Assembly (NCBI GenBank): GCA_023213395.1 | Contig: CM041465.1 | Span: forward strand, 247,077,741-247,141,740 | Length of the DNA: 64,000 nt | Direction of reading: 5' to 3' | Source of the DNA: Cycas panzhihuaensis | Taxonomy: Eukaryota > Cycadophyta | In this document: piece by piece, positions 1 to 11,820 of the stretch | How positions within the stretch are numbered: the stretch's first letter is position 1 | How the letters are laid out: each line of letters opens with the position of its first letter | Notes under the pieces: generated by a model | What the model was told of the DNA's origin: nothing | The model's database searches: none | Seen by the model: only the letters and a program-made list of their open reading frames with translations | Made by a program: the position numbers and the translations under genes

Positions 1-351
1 TTTGAAGGCAATATCTATAGGGAAAATAGTGTAACAATCCTTAAATTCTTAAATTCTTTTAATATATTCTCTAATAGTTTTATGAGAAGTTTATTTATAG
101 AAGAAAAATATCTTTGAATCATCTTCTTCCACCTTAAGGAGTGTGAAATGATAGGAAAATGTTTCTAACAATTTGTAGGTCTTGTGAATTAAATTTGGAG
201 GTAGATTGATAAACTAAAATGTACTAACATCATCTAAAATGATATGAGGGAATAATCACATCTAAATAGTGTCATAATAAATCTATAGTATATCAAAGAA
301 AGCATCAACATGCTTCTGAAGATCTTCATCAAATTTGCTTTAGAATTTAGG
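1..351 (-). pseudogene. Ty3/gypsy gag fragment, runs off the left edge
   Basis: Read on the minus strand from about 351 down to 1, one frame gives a degenerate gag (capsid) core. It opens with a 'LPKF..K.DEDLQKHVDAFFDI' type segment, then 'SLPPN' type text (seen as INLPPNLIHKTYKLLE) and a C-terminal 'IREYIKRI.EFKDCY' segment. This order is that of the plant gypsy gag domain, which packs element RNA into virus-like particles. At least seven in-frame stops are present (several TAG, TAA and TGA), so it is dead. The zinc knuckle and pol would lie to the left of the window. No LTR for it was found inside the window. The family call rests on motif recognition only. Confidence 0.55.
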
Positions 352-1959
352 TAGGCTAAGGAGTATTATAGGCATATATGTCATAGTAGCAAGAATAACT
401 AAGGGTAAACACTCAACTCAATTAAGACATGAAAATCTAGAAGGATTATTAATTGGTTTAAAACATATATGTAAAGGACTGCCAAATGCATAACCTATTT
501 CAGCTATAAGGTTTAGTTTAGAAAGTGATACAAATTAATAAACAATAGTGAATGAATAAACAAGTGAAAATATCATAAATATTACAAATGAATTAAGAGA
601 TGAACTATGAGTGGGTAGAAATACAGATGAAGAAACTTGGGAGGTAGTTGCCTCTTTGAAGGTACAAGGTTAAAGGTGTGACAAGCCCCTAAGTTAACAT
701 AAAAATAAGATGGGATTAATTGGAACCCCATAATGTTCACATAGTATTATCATAAGTAAAAATGAGGAAACAAATGAGAAATAAATGGACTATAATTTAA
801 GCCCCCAATATAGCCACTAGAAAAATGTTAACACAAAATGTTCCCCTCCATTTTCCACGTAGAATGTTATATGCCTAAGTGAAAAATGAGTTCACAATCC
901 AATCAATATTTTTATGTTTTAAAATAAAGTTATCATGGTGACACTAAATTTAGTGAGTATATAAGTATATACTGCCTAATTCAAACTAGTGAATTTCACC
1001 TAATAGTTTGTATAGATTAGGGTTAATCTAAAAAAAAAATAATTGACACTTAGTTAGAGTGGGACCCCACATACTATAGGAAAAATATTAACATGAGGAT
1101 ATCATGCCAATATTTTTCTATAACAATATGGAATGACTAACCTGAGATATCTATGCTACCTAGCCATTACATTAATTAAGTATTATTAGGTGGTCTCCCC
1201 TAATATTATTATCTGTATCCCTACTAGAATGACTTTATCAACCTTAACAATGAACTCCAAAGTAAATTATGGGCATGGAGCAACTTCAAACAACTTAAAT
1301 AGTGGCAAGACAAAGCCCCTTATGGTCTTTATAGAGGAGATTGATTAAATAACCACATGTTAGAATACAATCCTAAATAGTAAATATGGAACCAACCCAC
1401 TTACTCTTAAGTAGTATCAAAACTATTCAAACCACTTATAAGTCAAGGTTTTTAAGAATCCTTCTTAATAAGTATAATGCATTAATATGTCTACACCCCT
1501 CTTAGAGAATTACCCCTATCTATTTGAGGGTGGAACTCATTGAAAGCTTTGTTATGTATTACATAGAGGGTCTTAGTCTAGTAATGACTTAATTAGAATA
1601 ATAGCTAGGATTTAACACATAAACACCTAGGACATACTCTAAGAACTTGGGAACATAAACAAATTAAAGAAACATTATTATTTTGTAATATAGTTATATA
1701 GAATTTACCTATGTAAGATAACACTTTGTCCAAATATGTCATATAAGTGACATGGCATTCAAAATTAGGGGGTGAAGTTGAAACTTTAACTAAAACCTTC
1801 AAAATAAAATATACATGTGAGGTGGCCTAACTAAAATTTTTTATTTACTTAGCTTTATTTTTGCAGTTATACTTTTATTTTTATGCATATGTGATGTAAT
1901 TCAAATAAAATAATAATATAATACAATGTAACTTTTAGAAACCTCTAATTAATTCACTA
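352..1959. other. unassigned AT-rich DNA
   Basis: No reading frame with a recognisable domain was seen on either strand. Part of it may be the leader of the minus-strand gypsy whose gag ends at 351, but no LTR boundary or primer-binding site could be identified. The last five bases, CACTA at 1955-1959, are the left target duplication of the copia element that starts at 1960. Confidence 0.5.
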
Positions 1960-2288
1960 TATTAGAGTGGATAAGTGGTAACCATATAGTCAATATAAAT
2001 GTGGTTTAATTAACGAGTTGATTAAGTCGAATGGCCATAATTAATGAAGAGTTGCACCTCTTTAGATAGATATATCATTTGGGCTTGCATATATACTAAG
2101 CCATAAATTAGATATACCATCTTATTGTGGTGTAATAAATGTAATGATTGATTTGGCTTGGTAATTTTTTTCTCAAAAGGGTTTTTCCATATAAATCTAT
2201 TATATTATTCTTTGTTGTTTGATGTTTGTTGTGTATGTTAAGGATTTGGATGTATGTTATGCATTTTAAGCCATTCACAATCTTTACA
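1960..2288 (+). repeat. copia-1 5' LTR
   Basis: Starts TATTAGAGTGG (TG changed to TA) and ends TTTACA. It aligns along its length with 18201-18471 plus 36670-36728, including the 'AAGGATTTGGATGTATGTTA' stretch near the end. It is preceded by the target duplication CACTA. Confidence 0.88.
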
Positions 2289-2300
2289 TAATATCAAAGC
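2289..2300 (+). other. copia-1 primer-binding site, initiator-Met tRNA type
   Basis: TAATATCAAAGC directly follows the 5' LTR and matches the plant initiator-Met type TGGTATCAAAGC except for two decayed bases. It would have primed minus-strand cDNA synthesis. Confidence 0.65.
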
Positions 2301-3595
2301 TTGAAGGGAGTACATGTTTGAGGCTCTAAGTTAAGAGAAGCTTGTTGAAATCTATAACTACCTTCTAACTAAGGTAAGAGCCTTGTTTTGGGGATTTCCA
2401 TTGCTTTTGCATCTTTAAAAAGATATACTAAAAGTTTTAGGTATTAAAGAGGTAAATTTCACCTATTAATAATATTTAACCTCTATTTATGCTCATAAAT
2501 TACTATTGGGCACTATTTGACTATGTTGGGATTGTGTTAAAGCTATCTAGGGTTGGTTAGGTAAGTTGGGCACTCTAATTGCCTATTGGGCCACATGTGG
2601 TGGTGACCAAATAGTGGTGGGCTATGTTGGACTTGATCTAAAAGTGTTGGGCTCCATTTAAAAATTATTTAAACATGTTAGGCATCAGATTATTGTGCCT
2701 AGATAGTAGAGAGGCTATTAACACTTTCCATGAGTGTGATTGAGCTTGTTTTAGGGTATTTTATACTTATTTTTGGAAGTACAGAATTGTACATTATTAT
2801 TTTAGGTATTTTGATGCACATTATAAGTCAAGTGAGCGTTGTTCAAAGTTGAAACAAGTTGTTTAATACCTTTAGTTCATATTTGCACCTATAAATTATT
2901 ATGAGTTTATGTTTGAAGCTATGGATAAGTTGTTACTTTGTGTGAAACAATCGCAGGTTATTTTTGAGGTCATGCATATCTTGATTAGTTATGGATGTTT
3001 TCTATAAAGTTGTAGAGAGGCAATGGTTGAATTCAAGGTACATCGTTTATGTTGAAACCATGGGTAACATTTTTTGATTGAAATTTAATACAAACTAAAG
3101 TTAAACCTTTATAAATATATTACTGATATTACAATATATTTAAAACACATGATTTAAGTTACAATTATTTTAAAAAGTTGCCCATGTGACTTTTAAAGAG
3201 CATAGTCGCCCCTTTGAGGGGATATACCTTCTTTAACTTTTAAATTCGAAATATTAAAAAGAGGGAAGCCATTACATACATGCCACTTGACCATTTTGTG
3301 TTGAAAATCACCACCTTAAGAAGGATTTTTTTATGATTTCTTGAGATTTTCATTTATACTTATTATTTCAATGCTTATACTATTATGGGTTTTTATCATT
3401 TTTATTATCTGAAGTTATTTAGAGGGTTTATTAACGTGTTTTAATGGTTTGTTTATAGTAGGTGTAAAAACACTAAGCCTTGAGCTTATGAAAAGTTGAT
3501 GGTGGTGAAGATATACACTTAAAACCATTAAACTATTACATTTTTGGCAAATTGGTGGTGAATATAGGTTAAACAATGTATAGGGTATTGCCCAA
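2301..3595 (+). other. copia-1 untranslated leader, decayed
   Basis: About 1.3 kb between the primer-binding site and the first gag-like residues. No domain was recognised. The length is rather long for a copia leader, and it may hold the decayed N-terminus of gag or a small unrecognised insertion. Confidence 0.4.
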
Positions 3596-4500
3596 TTAAC
3601 TAAATGTCAAGTACTTTGGTGCAAAAAACTCATTTGTAAGACCATTTCTCATAATGGAAAAGATGATACCCCAAGTTATCTTCAATTGGAATAACTTTAG
3701 TAAGTGGAAGGCGAACATGGAGTTAGTATTGATGGCGAACCAATTGTGGATGATCCTAAAAAATGAGTTGCTAGTCATTTCATTCGATGAAAAGGAAAGT
3801 GCTTATTTATAAGAGAAATAATTTATGGTTGTGGGATTATTGAAGTTATCTCTAACACAAGACTAAAAGGCCCTAGTCCACAACCTAGAGAAACTGAATG
3901 AAATTTATGTAAAATTATATGAAACATTTGAGAGGAAATCATCAGATCACTCTATTTCTTTGATGATAGAGCTTCTTAACACTATAGTGGAATACAAAAG
4001 CAACATAAGTGCCTACCTAAATAAGATAATAAAATTGAGGAACAAAGAGAAGGAGATAAAACCTAACTCAATAGATGATATGTCATTGTTTACGATAATC
4101 ATGTTGAAATTACCAATAGAATTTGGAACCTATTAGACCATATATGCAAATAATGAAGTAATGGAGGGTGAATCATTTAAGTTGTTAAAGAATCTCATTC
4201 ATGGATGCCAAGTTGAAACACCACAGTTTGATTGGTAGTTTCGAATCCAACCATATCTTAGTCATAAAAATACAAAAGAGAGATGGTGTTTAGGAGGAGA
4301 ATCATACACAAAAATAAACAAAAGCATCTCAAGAGAAGAAGAAGTTTATTATAAAATGTAATTACTATAAGAAGGAAGATCATGAGGAAAAAAATTATTG
4401 GTTTAAAAGGCAAGACAAACATAAAGCAAATCAAGATAATAAGGGGAAGGGTGTTGTAACTTATTGTATAGAAGTGACATCCTTGTAAGTCAAATAAAAT
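3596..4500 (+). pseudogene. copia-1 gag (capsid/nucleocapsid) remnant
   Basis: One plus-strand frame reads 'FNWNNFSKWKANMELVLMAN', then a helical stretch with 'KALVHNLEKLNEIYVKLYET', then 'SIDDMSLFTIIMLKLPIEF'. That is the usual order of the copia gag (UBN2-type) domain. The nucleocapsid knuckle at about 4357-4399 reads C-x2-Y-x3-D-H-x4-Y, so the second and last zinc-binding cysteines have become tyrosine. There are many in-frame TAA/TAG/TGA codons. Gag would have formed the particle around the element RNA. Confidence 0.75.
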
Positions 4501-4509
4501 TATAGAGAC

Positions 4510-5790
4510 TATTAGATTTTAGACTTAGATACATAAAGTCACATCTCTTTTCAAAAGTAGAACTTTGATGCATGAAATGTTGATCCTAGAAATGCAAAAA
4601 TTATTCTTAAAGGTACTAGCATAGTGCCTATTAAGGGTGTTGGGATCATTTCACTTGTAAGCAGCAAATTCAAGGGATTGTATTACACACCTAAGATGAA
4701 AAATAATCTTCTGTCAGCCTAGAAGATATGTAAATAAGGCATGAAAGTTAAGTTTTTTGAAGGAAAATGCTTAATTAAGTATCCTAAGTAGAATTTCTCT
4801 ATCATTACTATCGAAAGAGTGAAGGATGATATTTTGGTGTTTGAGAAGTTTGAAGCTTAAAATTGTACTTATGCTTTTGTTGCTATTGTAGATGATGTGA
4901 GTAAACTATGGCATGAGCACCTTGGTCATCTTAATTACAAAACCATTACATTTATAAACCATTTTAAAATGGTAGAATGATTATCCCATATTTCTTGGTT
5001 AAAGGGTGTATGTGATGGATGTATATGCAAGAAGCATCATCATTATCCTTTTACTCGAGATCATGTATGAAGAGCTAAGGAGAAGTTAGAGCTTATATAT
5101 AGATTTAATGGGTCCACTTCCATACCCTTATATGTATGAGCTCACTATACTTTGTTGTTTACTAAAGGCTTGACTATATTTCCTTAAAAGTGAATCTAAA
5201 GTGTTTGACTGCTTTAGAGAATATAAGATATATGTCAAGAATGAGGGTGATCAAAAAATTAAGATTTTGAGGAGTAATAATAGTAAGGAATATAATAATC
5301 TTGTCCTCAATTTATTCTACTTGGATTGTGGTATTAAGTGGGAACTAACTGTCCCATACACCCTACAGTAAACCAATGTTGTTAAGAGAAAAAACTATAC
5401 CATGATAAAAATGACAAGGTAAATGCTATATGTGGAGAACTTGACACTTATATTTTGGGTAGAAGTTGTTGGGGCTATAGTTTATATCCTAAAAAGAGTA
5501 CTAACAAAAGTAATCTATAACATGAACCTCGAAGAGAAATGAACTAGTCATAAACCTACCATCTACCATTTAAAGACCTTTAGGTGCATTGTATATGTAC
5601 ACATCCCAAAAGAAAATCGTAAAGATTTTAATCATAGGAGTTGGAAGTATATATTTATGGGACATTCAAACCATAATAAAGCTTACAAACTATGGGATCT
5701 ATAGCACAACAAACTTGTGATTAGTTAGGATGTAAAATTTGATGAGTTTGTGACATATCATATTAAAAATACATTATCTAAAGAAACCTT
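4510..5790 (+). pseudogene. copia-1 protease and integrase remnant
   Basis: The protease C-terminal part shows 'YYTPKMKNNLLSA' (about 4680-4720), the copia protease ending. The GAG-pre-integrase zinc region follows as 'LWHEHLGHLNYK' (about 4908-4943) with 'GVCDGCICKKHH' (about 5005-5040); its His and Cys ligands are partly kept. The integrase core is shown by 'NSKEYNN', 'TVPYT' and 'TFRCIVYVHIPKENR', and a C-terminal part 'YIFMGHS..NKAYKLWD' ends near 5700. The catalytic pattern is broken by frameshifts and stops, so no strand-transfer enzyme can be made. Confidence 0.75.
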
Positions 5791-6099
5791 TTACCCCCCA
5801 TTATTTTCATTTCCTATTAGTGCTTCATTAGTAATAAAGGTTAAGGAACCAAGTGTTATGATTTAGAGAGAAGAAGGACCAAGTGGAGAAAGTGACAATA
5901 AAGAGTTATCATATGAGGAGCCACTAGTAATATAGAGTGCTTCAATGTTATTGTGCGTTAGGAGGACCATTGAGGAGTCATAGATGACATTGTAAAATGT
6001 TACAAATGGATGAAGAATGAGGAATTAACATGACATCTAGAATTTAATGGTTAACACTATGAACTCCCATGACCCTACTTTGTATCATAAAGCAAAAAG

Positions 6100-7087
6100 T
6101 GCTCCTTATTAAAGGGTTATAATGGTGGAAGAATTTGGCTTTCTAATAAAAAATGCCATGTGAGAAGTGGTCCCATTGCCTCCTAAGAAAAACCTTATTA
6201 GTTATAAGCAGGTCTATAAGACCAAGTTCTAGATCAATAGAGAAGTGAATAAGTATAAAGCTAGAATTATTATGTAAGGGTTTAAGCATAATGAAGGGAT
6301 CAATTATGAGGAGACATTTTCACTAGTTTCCAAGATGACACTAGTCTATTTAATGCATCCATTAGCATTAAAATATAGTTAGGGGTTACACTAGATGGAT
6401 GTGAAATTAACATTCATTAATAGATAGTTGAAAGAGGAGATTTACATGGTAAAGACTCTTGGTTTTATGAAGGATAGACATGGGCATCTTATGTGTTGCT
6501 TATAAAGTCACTCTATGGCCTAAAGTAAGCACCACATGCTTGGTATACTAAGATCAATGCCAAATTAAAAGAAGATGGATTTGTTACCAAAGATCTTTTG
6601 AAGGAGAGAAACTTCAATAACAATTATTGTGATGTACATTAGTGATTTATTCATTATTAGCAACTGTAATAAGACTATTATGGGAATAAAATCTAACTTA
6701 GGAGAAACTTTTGACATGATTGATCTTAGGGCTTTCCACTACTTCTTAAGCATTAAAGTAAGGCATATGGAAGACAAAATTTTAGTGTCATTGACAAAAT
6801 ATATAAAGAGCCTACTTGAGAAATTTAAGATAAAGGATTCTAAGCTTCTTAGAACACCATATGCTAAAGATAATAAACTACTAAAGGATATGAAGAAGCC
6901 TACAATGGATGAAATGTTGTATAAACAACTAGTAGGGAGTCTCATCTACTTGATTCATACTAGGCTAGATATTGTATATACCATTAGGTTAGTTTCTAGT
7001 TACATGTAGAATCCCTAATAGTTGCATTGGGTTATTGTGAAGAGGATCATAAGGTATATGCAGGGGACTTTACATGTTAGTTTGGAG
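6100..7087 (+). pseudogene. copia-1 reverse transcriptase remnant
   Basis: Conserved blocks follow in order: 'NKYKARIIM.GFKHNEGINY' (about 6250-6310), 'MDVKLTFIN' carrying the first catalytic Asp (about 6396), and the active-site box read as MYISDLFIISN at 6632-6664. The normal box is YVDD; here the first Asp of the pair is Ser. The C-terminal part is open from 6629 to 7009 and includes 'YKQLVGSLIYLIHTRLDI', the copia RT-RNase H linker. The gene stops at 7087, where the Tat/Athila-like element is inserted, and RNase H resumes at 17631. Confidence 0.85.
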
Positions 7088-7912
7088 TGTTGGAGTCAAA
7101 AGTGATCCAATGGCTATGTGAGGACTAGAGGTAGGTCAGATAACCCGAGTTGTGTAGGTACAGACCGTACAGAGGTACACACGAGGCAAAACGACAGAAA
7201 AACCAACATTCTGGGTACATATGACAGGTGTGTACCTAAAACGGGTACGTATGATAGATACATACCAATGGAAAAATGAAATCAAGCAGAAGCGGTACGC
7301 ATGACTCAAAGGGACCAGTGAAGACCTGTTGAGGTGCCAAACGTACGTACGGACACAAAGGGTGATTAATCAAGTGCTAAACAAGTGATTAGTGAAAGGG
7401 TACGCATGACTAAAGGGGTACGGTTATGACAAAATCATAACCCTTCACCAAAAGGTACCAACATGAGTACTTAAGGAGGTACGCATGATTCACCAAAGTT
7501 AGGGTGAGAGCCGATTATCACGGCACGCAAGGGTGCGAGAGGCGACGTATGACAACCATTTGGAGCATCACTGTATGATAAGTACCATCTGGGTATGCAC
7601 ATGTAACAGAAGGACTGTATGCTGCTGGGATACATAGGAATGCATTCCAGCCTCTATGTAAATTGACTTGATTACTTGATAAAAGGAAGAGTTACATGGA
7701 AAATGGTGTATTCTTGGTGTTGTGATGATGATTTGCTGAGTATGTATTAATTTCTGTACTGCGGTGTATCATTCTATGAATTATATGTGAAATATATGTG
7801 GAATGTATGTGAATGACCATGTTGACAGTATCCTGAACTAGACTATAGCGCTGTGAAACCTTAACAAGTGCACTATTCGTATAAGGGTAGTAGGAGCAAA
7901 CCTAAGTCAACA
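7088..7912 (+). repeat. Tat/Athila-like 5' LTR (825 bp)
   Basis: Aligned by eye with 16797-17625 over the whole length. It contains many copies of a GTACGCATGA-like motif (for example near 7296, 7399 and 7481). No clear TATA box was recognised. Confidence 0.9.
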
Positions 7913-7913
7913 T

Positions 7914-7931
7914 TGGCTCCATTGCCTACGT
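7914..7931 (+). other. primer-binding site, tRNA-Asp-like
   Basis: TGGCTCCATTGCC one base after the 5' LTR resembles the tRNA-Asp site TGGCGCCGTTGCC used by Athila/Tat-type plant gypsy elements, with two mismatches in the first 13 bases. Confidence 0.6.
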
Positions 7932-8053
7932 CTGCTGAGAAGGGACAAGGGTCTAGGAGTTTCAAAGAAAAGTATATGTAAAGGGCAGAGGACCATGGCT
8001 GCCGTCATGATGGCAGGCTGTAACTAAGCCACCGGCAGCCAGGGGACCTTCCA

Positions 8054-9583
8054 ATGCCACCTAAGATGCCTTCAAGGTCGGAAGAGCCCCAGAAGGATAC
8101 TTCACCCAAGGAAAAAGAAACCAGCAGACAAAGGGCACTAAGATGGTCAAAAGAATCAAAACTCAGAAGGGTGAGGAGGTTAAGTTCGCAAAACAACAAG
8201 ACTAAGGAACAATCCATTGAAGGATCTGAGGCAAGTGGAGCCCAGACACCTCAAGAGGAGGAAACTCATGGCAAACACATGGTATTAACACCAGCCCCAA
8301 TCAGAGATGATTTGTTTAGCCCGAAGATTGAAGGGAAGCCAAAAGTGGATGAAAAATAGCAAGAGATCTTAACAGCGGGAAGTATACCAATGGAGGACAG
8401 CCCGAAGGACCTAGGTGACAGTGATAAGAAGGCAGAGGAAGGTCCCTCAGCATATTGAGAGAATAAGCTAACGAGACAGCTTTTCAAAGATTCGACAAAA
8501 AGGGATTCTAATCAATCTTATATTACGGTAACACCATTGACTATACAAGTTCTAGGTGTAGTGGAACCCATACATATAAAAACTCCATTCAAGAATCTAC
8601 TGTTTGGAAAAGATAGATGCAAAGAGGGCACTCCCAAAGGCATCCTCAGAAGGAGGGAGGAAAGGAAAAATCACCATCGTGTGGGGACAGTTACAATCTC
8701 CCAAAATGGACAACTATAGAGACTTTGGGAAACTAATCTTTAATGATACTTCAGATGCAGCAGAGCATGTATATCTATTTCAGAGCCTTATTGATGTAAA
8801 AAATATTACAGACGAAGATGAAATTAAAGCACGATTCACCTATACGTTAAGAGGAGTACCTTTAGCATGGTATAAGGAAACAAATAAGAATGAGCCATGG
8901 GTGAAACTTAAGAAAGCATTTGAAGAGAGATTTCAAAAATTCCGCAGTAATGAAGCAGTGGGAATTACACTATGAGAAATTAGACAGAGGCCAGGAGAAT
9001 CCATCCTAACTTACATTAGCCGAATGAAAATCATTGTGGCAAGCATGATTAATGAGATGATAACAGACCATAATATGAAGAATTACTTTGTAAGAGGGCT
9101 AAATGAGAAGTTGCGAGCCATGATGCATGCTCATCCACTGAAATCATTCAAGAATGCTCAAGATCTAGCATTAGATTTTGAAATGGAAATGGATGCATAA
9201 GCGGGAGGACAAGACTCCTTGCTGCTGAGGTTACAGGATGAGATTAGAGGGTTGAAGCAAAACCAGTACAACCGACCCTTCTGCCAGGTAGGGGTAACAG
9301 AAGAGGAATCAGAGTTGGATGCATTGAGAAAAGAGGTGGCTAGATTAAAAATTAGAAATAACTGTGAAGAAGAGGAAACACCCAAAAAGAAAGAGCACAC
9401 TGGAAGGGTAACCAAGTGGTGCCACATTTACGAAGAAAACTCACATACCACCAGGAAATGTTATTTAAATTTAAAAAATAGCGCATTGCACCAACAAGAG
9501 AAGTGGTGCCATATATGTGAAGTTGATACACATACAACTAAGGATTGTTTTTACAATCCTAGGGGAAAAGCATTCAGAGGATG
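8054..9583 (+). pseudogene. Tat/Athila-like gag with two WCxIC zinc knuckles
   Basis: The N-terminal part from the Met at 8054 is charged and low in complexity (Lys, Glu, Ser, Arg rich). The capsid-type domain at about 8700-9200 includes 'YTLRGVPLAWYKE', 'FEERFQKFRS' and 'FVRGLNEKLRAMM', the plant gypsy gag pattern. A predicted coiled coil follows (about 9220-9360). Two nucleocapsid knuckles lie at 9420-9461 (C-x2-Y-x4-H-x4-C, second Cys lost) and 9507-9548 (C-x2-C-x4-H-x4-C, complete). Breaks include a stop near 8973 and another near 9198. The start is uncertain because the region between 8359 and 8604 has shifted frame. Confidence 0.8.
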
Positions 9584-9741
9584 AGGTCAAGGAAGGGGAG
9601 GCAACCCACCTCGGAACGTGTATACAACGAGGGGCACACTAGAACCCTCGAGGAAGAAACCGTCGATGGGGAGATGCCTCATCTCGCTTTCGCCGCAATC
9701 GAAGTCGAATGCCCAATGAAGGTGAATACGAATAAGCCGTC

Positions 9742-10848
9742 AGATGTAGTAACTGTGGCCCAAGTGACCACAAAATAAAGGATTACAAAGGGAAAGCCAA
9801 AGCGACTAACCTGATGACAATCATACTAGAAACCAAGAATGTAAAATTACAAAACAAGCAGAAAGAGAAATTGGATGAAGGATATCCAGATCCACCGACA
9901 GAATTGGATCGGTATAGAAAAGTGAAACAGGTGTTAGATGGCCTAGTTCGGGAGGAGAGTACATTACCAATGGGTAAAACAGAAACGAAATACGTCTATG
10001 TACGAAAGAATAAACAAAAGGAACAAGAGAAAATACCAAAAGAACTTAAGACAAAGCCCCAAATGGTGCAAATGGAAGAGCTTTTCAAGGGATTGCCAGC
10101 AGAGAATATACCCAAAATGTTACTGTTGATGGAAAATTTGGTGAAACAGTTATAGTTGACTATTCCTCTATCCCAAGTTATTGATTGGATCAAAGGAGGA
10201 GTGCTACAGAGGGGAATCACCAAGAGTTGGAAGTAAATTATACCATCATTCGACATGGATCTAATGGTAACCATGTCAGTCTTGGGGGAAACATTTCCAC
10301 GGGTAAGTGTTGATGGAGGCGTAGTAGTGAACGTGTTACCAGCTGCAACATGGCGTAGATTGGGAAGCCCAAAGTTGGAAGCAGCGACCTATTCGCTGAA
10401 ATTGGCTAATGAACTATTGGTATGACCCATGGGCAGACTAGCCAACATCAAAGTAGACGTAGCAGGGATAGCAGTGCGAATCAACTTCACAATTATGGAA
10501 ACAGAAAAAGGAGTAACACCCTATCCAGCACTATTAGGAAGTCCATGGTTGTACAAAACGCAATGCCTTCAGAATTGGAAGAACGTAACCTTTACACTAT
10601 CTGACAGCGGCAATAAAGTGGTATTGCCAATGATGGGAAGAAGCTCGATTGAAGTGATTCCAGATGAAGGATCCAGCATAATGGTAATGAGTGATACAAC
10701 ATTTTCTTCCATTGGGGAAGAACATATCTGCCACATGGCAGAAGAGCCCACCACATCAAAGAGTCACCAGCAAGAAGAACCAACAGATTTCGGGAAGATA
10801 TACAACTCTTCAGATGATGAACACGGTATGAGGTTCGTGGATTACTAG
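9742..10848 (+). pseudogene. third zinc knuckle and aspartic protease of the Tat/Athila-like element
   Basis: The frame opens with another knuckle at 9745-9786 (C-x2-C-x4-H-x4-Y, last Cys lost). A lysine-rich linker follows, and then a retropepsin-like domain: 'VSVDGGVVVNVLP' near 10302 with the Asp-Gly-Gly form of the active site, and 'LLGSPWLYK' near 10531, the usual second conserved block. Stops fall at about 10153 and 10423. The protease would have cut the Gag-Pol polyprotein. The C-terminus is acidic and ends at 10848. Confidence 0.75.
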
Positions 10849-11227
10849 CTTTAGAATGCGTATGAAATAAACTCTTCTTCTTATAGATGTAATTTATTAT
10901 CTAAATGTTTATCTACAAATATTGATAATAATTCAAATTCTTTTGAGTATATGTTGACTAACGATAATTTAAAAAATGATAACAACCTAGTCCAACCAAC
11001 CCTTAGTTTACCTAGTAATTTTTGTAGTTTCTTTGTAGTTAATAGTAACCCTAATATCCCATCTACTTTAAGCGTGGGTCCTGAGGTAGATTCCCTACCC
11101 CCCCCCCCCCCCCCTCCCCCCCTTATTACAACCTGAGGAAGGAAGTAATATTCCTTCCTCCTCTTCCTTAGAGGTACACCCACCTAGCCACAAATCTCTT
11201 CCAACCATTGGTGCCAAAACTGGGGAA
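10849..11227 (+). other. non-coding stretch with C tract and PBS-like site
   Basis: No domain was found. A run of C at 11098-11114, then T and seven more C, would encode polyproline if translated. At about 11209-11227 the sequence reads TTGGTGCCAAAACTGGGGA. By eye it resembles the tRNA-Asp primer-binding site TTGGCGCCGTTGCCGGGGA (about 13 of 19 bases). This suggests that the stretch and the following gag-like frame came from a different retroelement. Confidence 0.4.
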
Positions 11228-11820
11228 ATGGAAGGAAGATTGCTAGTAAGTACTTCTAGCGATTCTAGTCTAGATAGTAAAATCATTATCCTAGAGGAAA
11301 CAAACCATCAAATCTATATTAGGTACTACGTAAAACCATTCTATGGGGAGCAGTTATATGGGACTACCCATTTAACACACTGTGTTGAGTATTGGATGGA
11401 TCATGGGAATTGGGATAAAACCCAATGGCAGCAAGACTTAATCCTAACCTTACGGGGGAGAGCTTGGTACTGGTACATATTCCACCAAGCCACTCTTAGG
11501 AGTTGGCAAGATTTACAAACGGTGTTTCGAATACGGTTCAATCATCCAACCCAACCAACCATTCCAATATTCTACGTAGGTCATAACCCTAAAAAACATA
11601 TACAGATTTGTAAACAAAAATGGAGATCCTTAAGTATACCTAAACATAATTGGCCTGACTATTTCTACCACACCTTGGGGAGAGTAGCGAAGGACTAGTT
11701 CTTAGGGAAGGAACAAAACCTAGATATAACTTAGGAGAACCTAAAGAAATCCTTCATAAGAACTTTTAGGCATCCTTCGGATAACAAAGAAATAGATAAA
11801 ACCCTAAAACATATTAGGGT
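11228..11820 (+). pseudogene. second, different gag-like module between protease and RT
   Basis: The frame is open from the Met at 11228 to 11698 (156 residues), then continues with stops to about 11820. It has the gag capsid pattern: 'HCVEYWMDHGNWDKTQWQQD', 'LTLRGRAWYWY', 'SWQDLQTVFRIRF'. It differs in sequence from the gag at 8700-9200, although both share the 'L.LRG.A..WY' core. Such a module is not expected between protease and RT. With the PBS-like site just upstream, it is probably an inserted fragment of another Tat/Athila-like element. An acquired domain of this lineage is the alternative. Confidence 0.6.

Noticed and set aside
1605-1802. 65-residue minus-strand open frame as a small gene
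   Set aside because: No motif, no context, and length expected by chance in AT-rich DNA.
3596-3778. Minus-strand open frame over copia-1 gag
   Set aside because: The plus-strand frame carries gag motifs; this is its shadow.
11098-11136. Polyproline coding region
   Set aside because: A homopolymer C tract in a region with no conserved frame; probably slippage.
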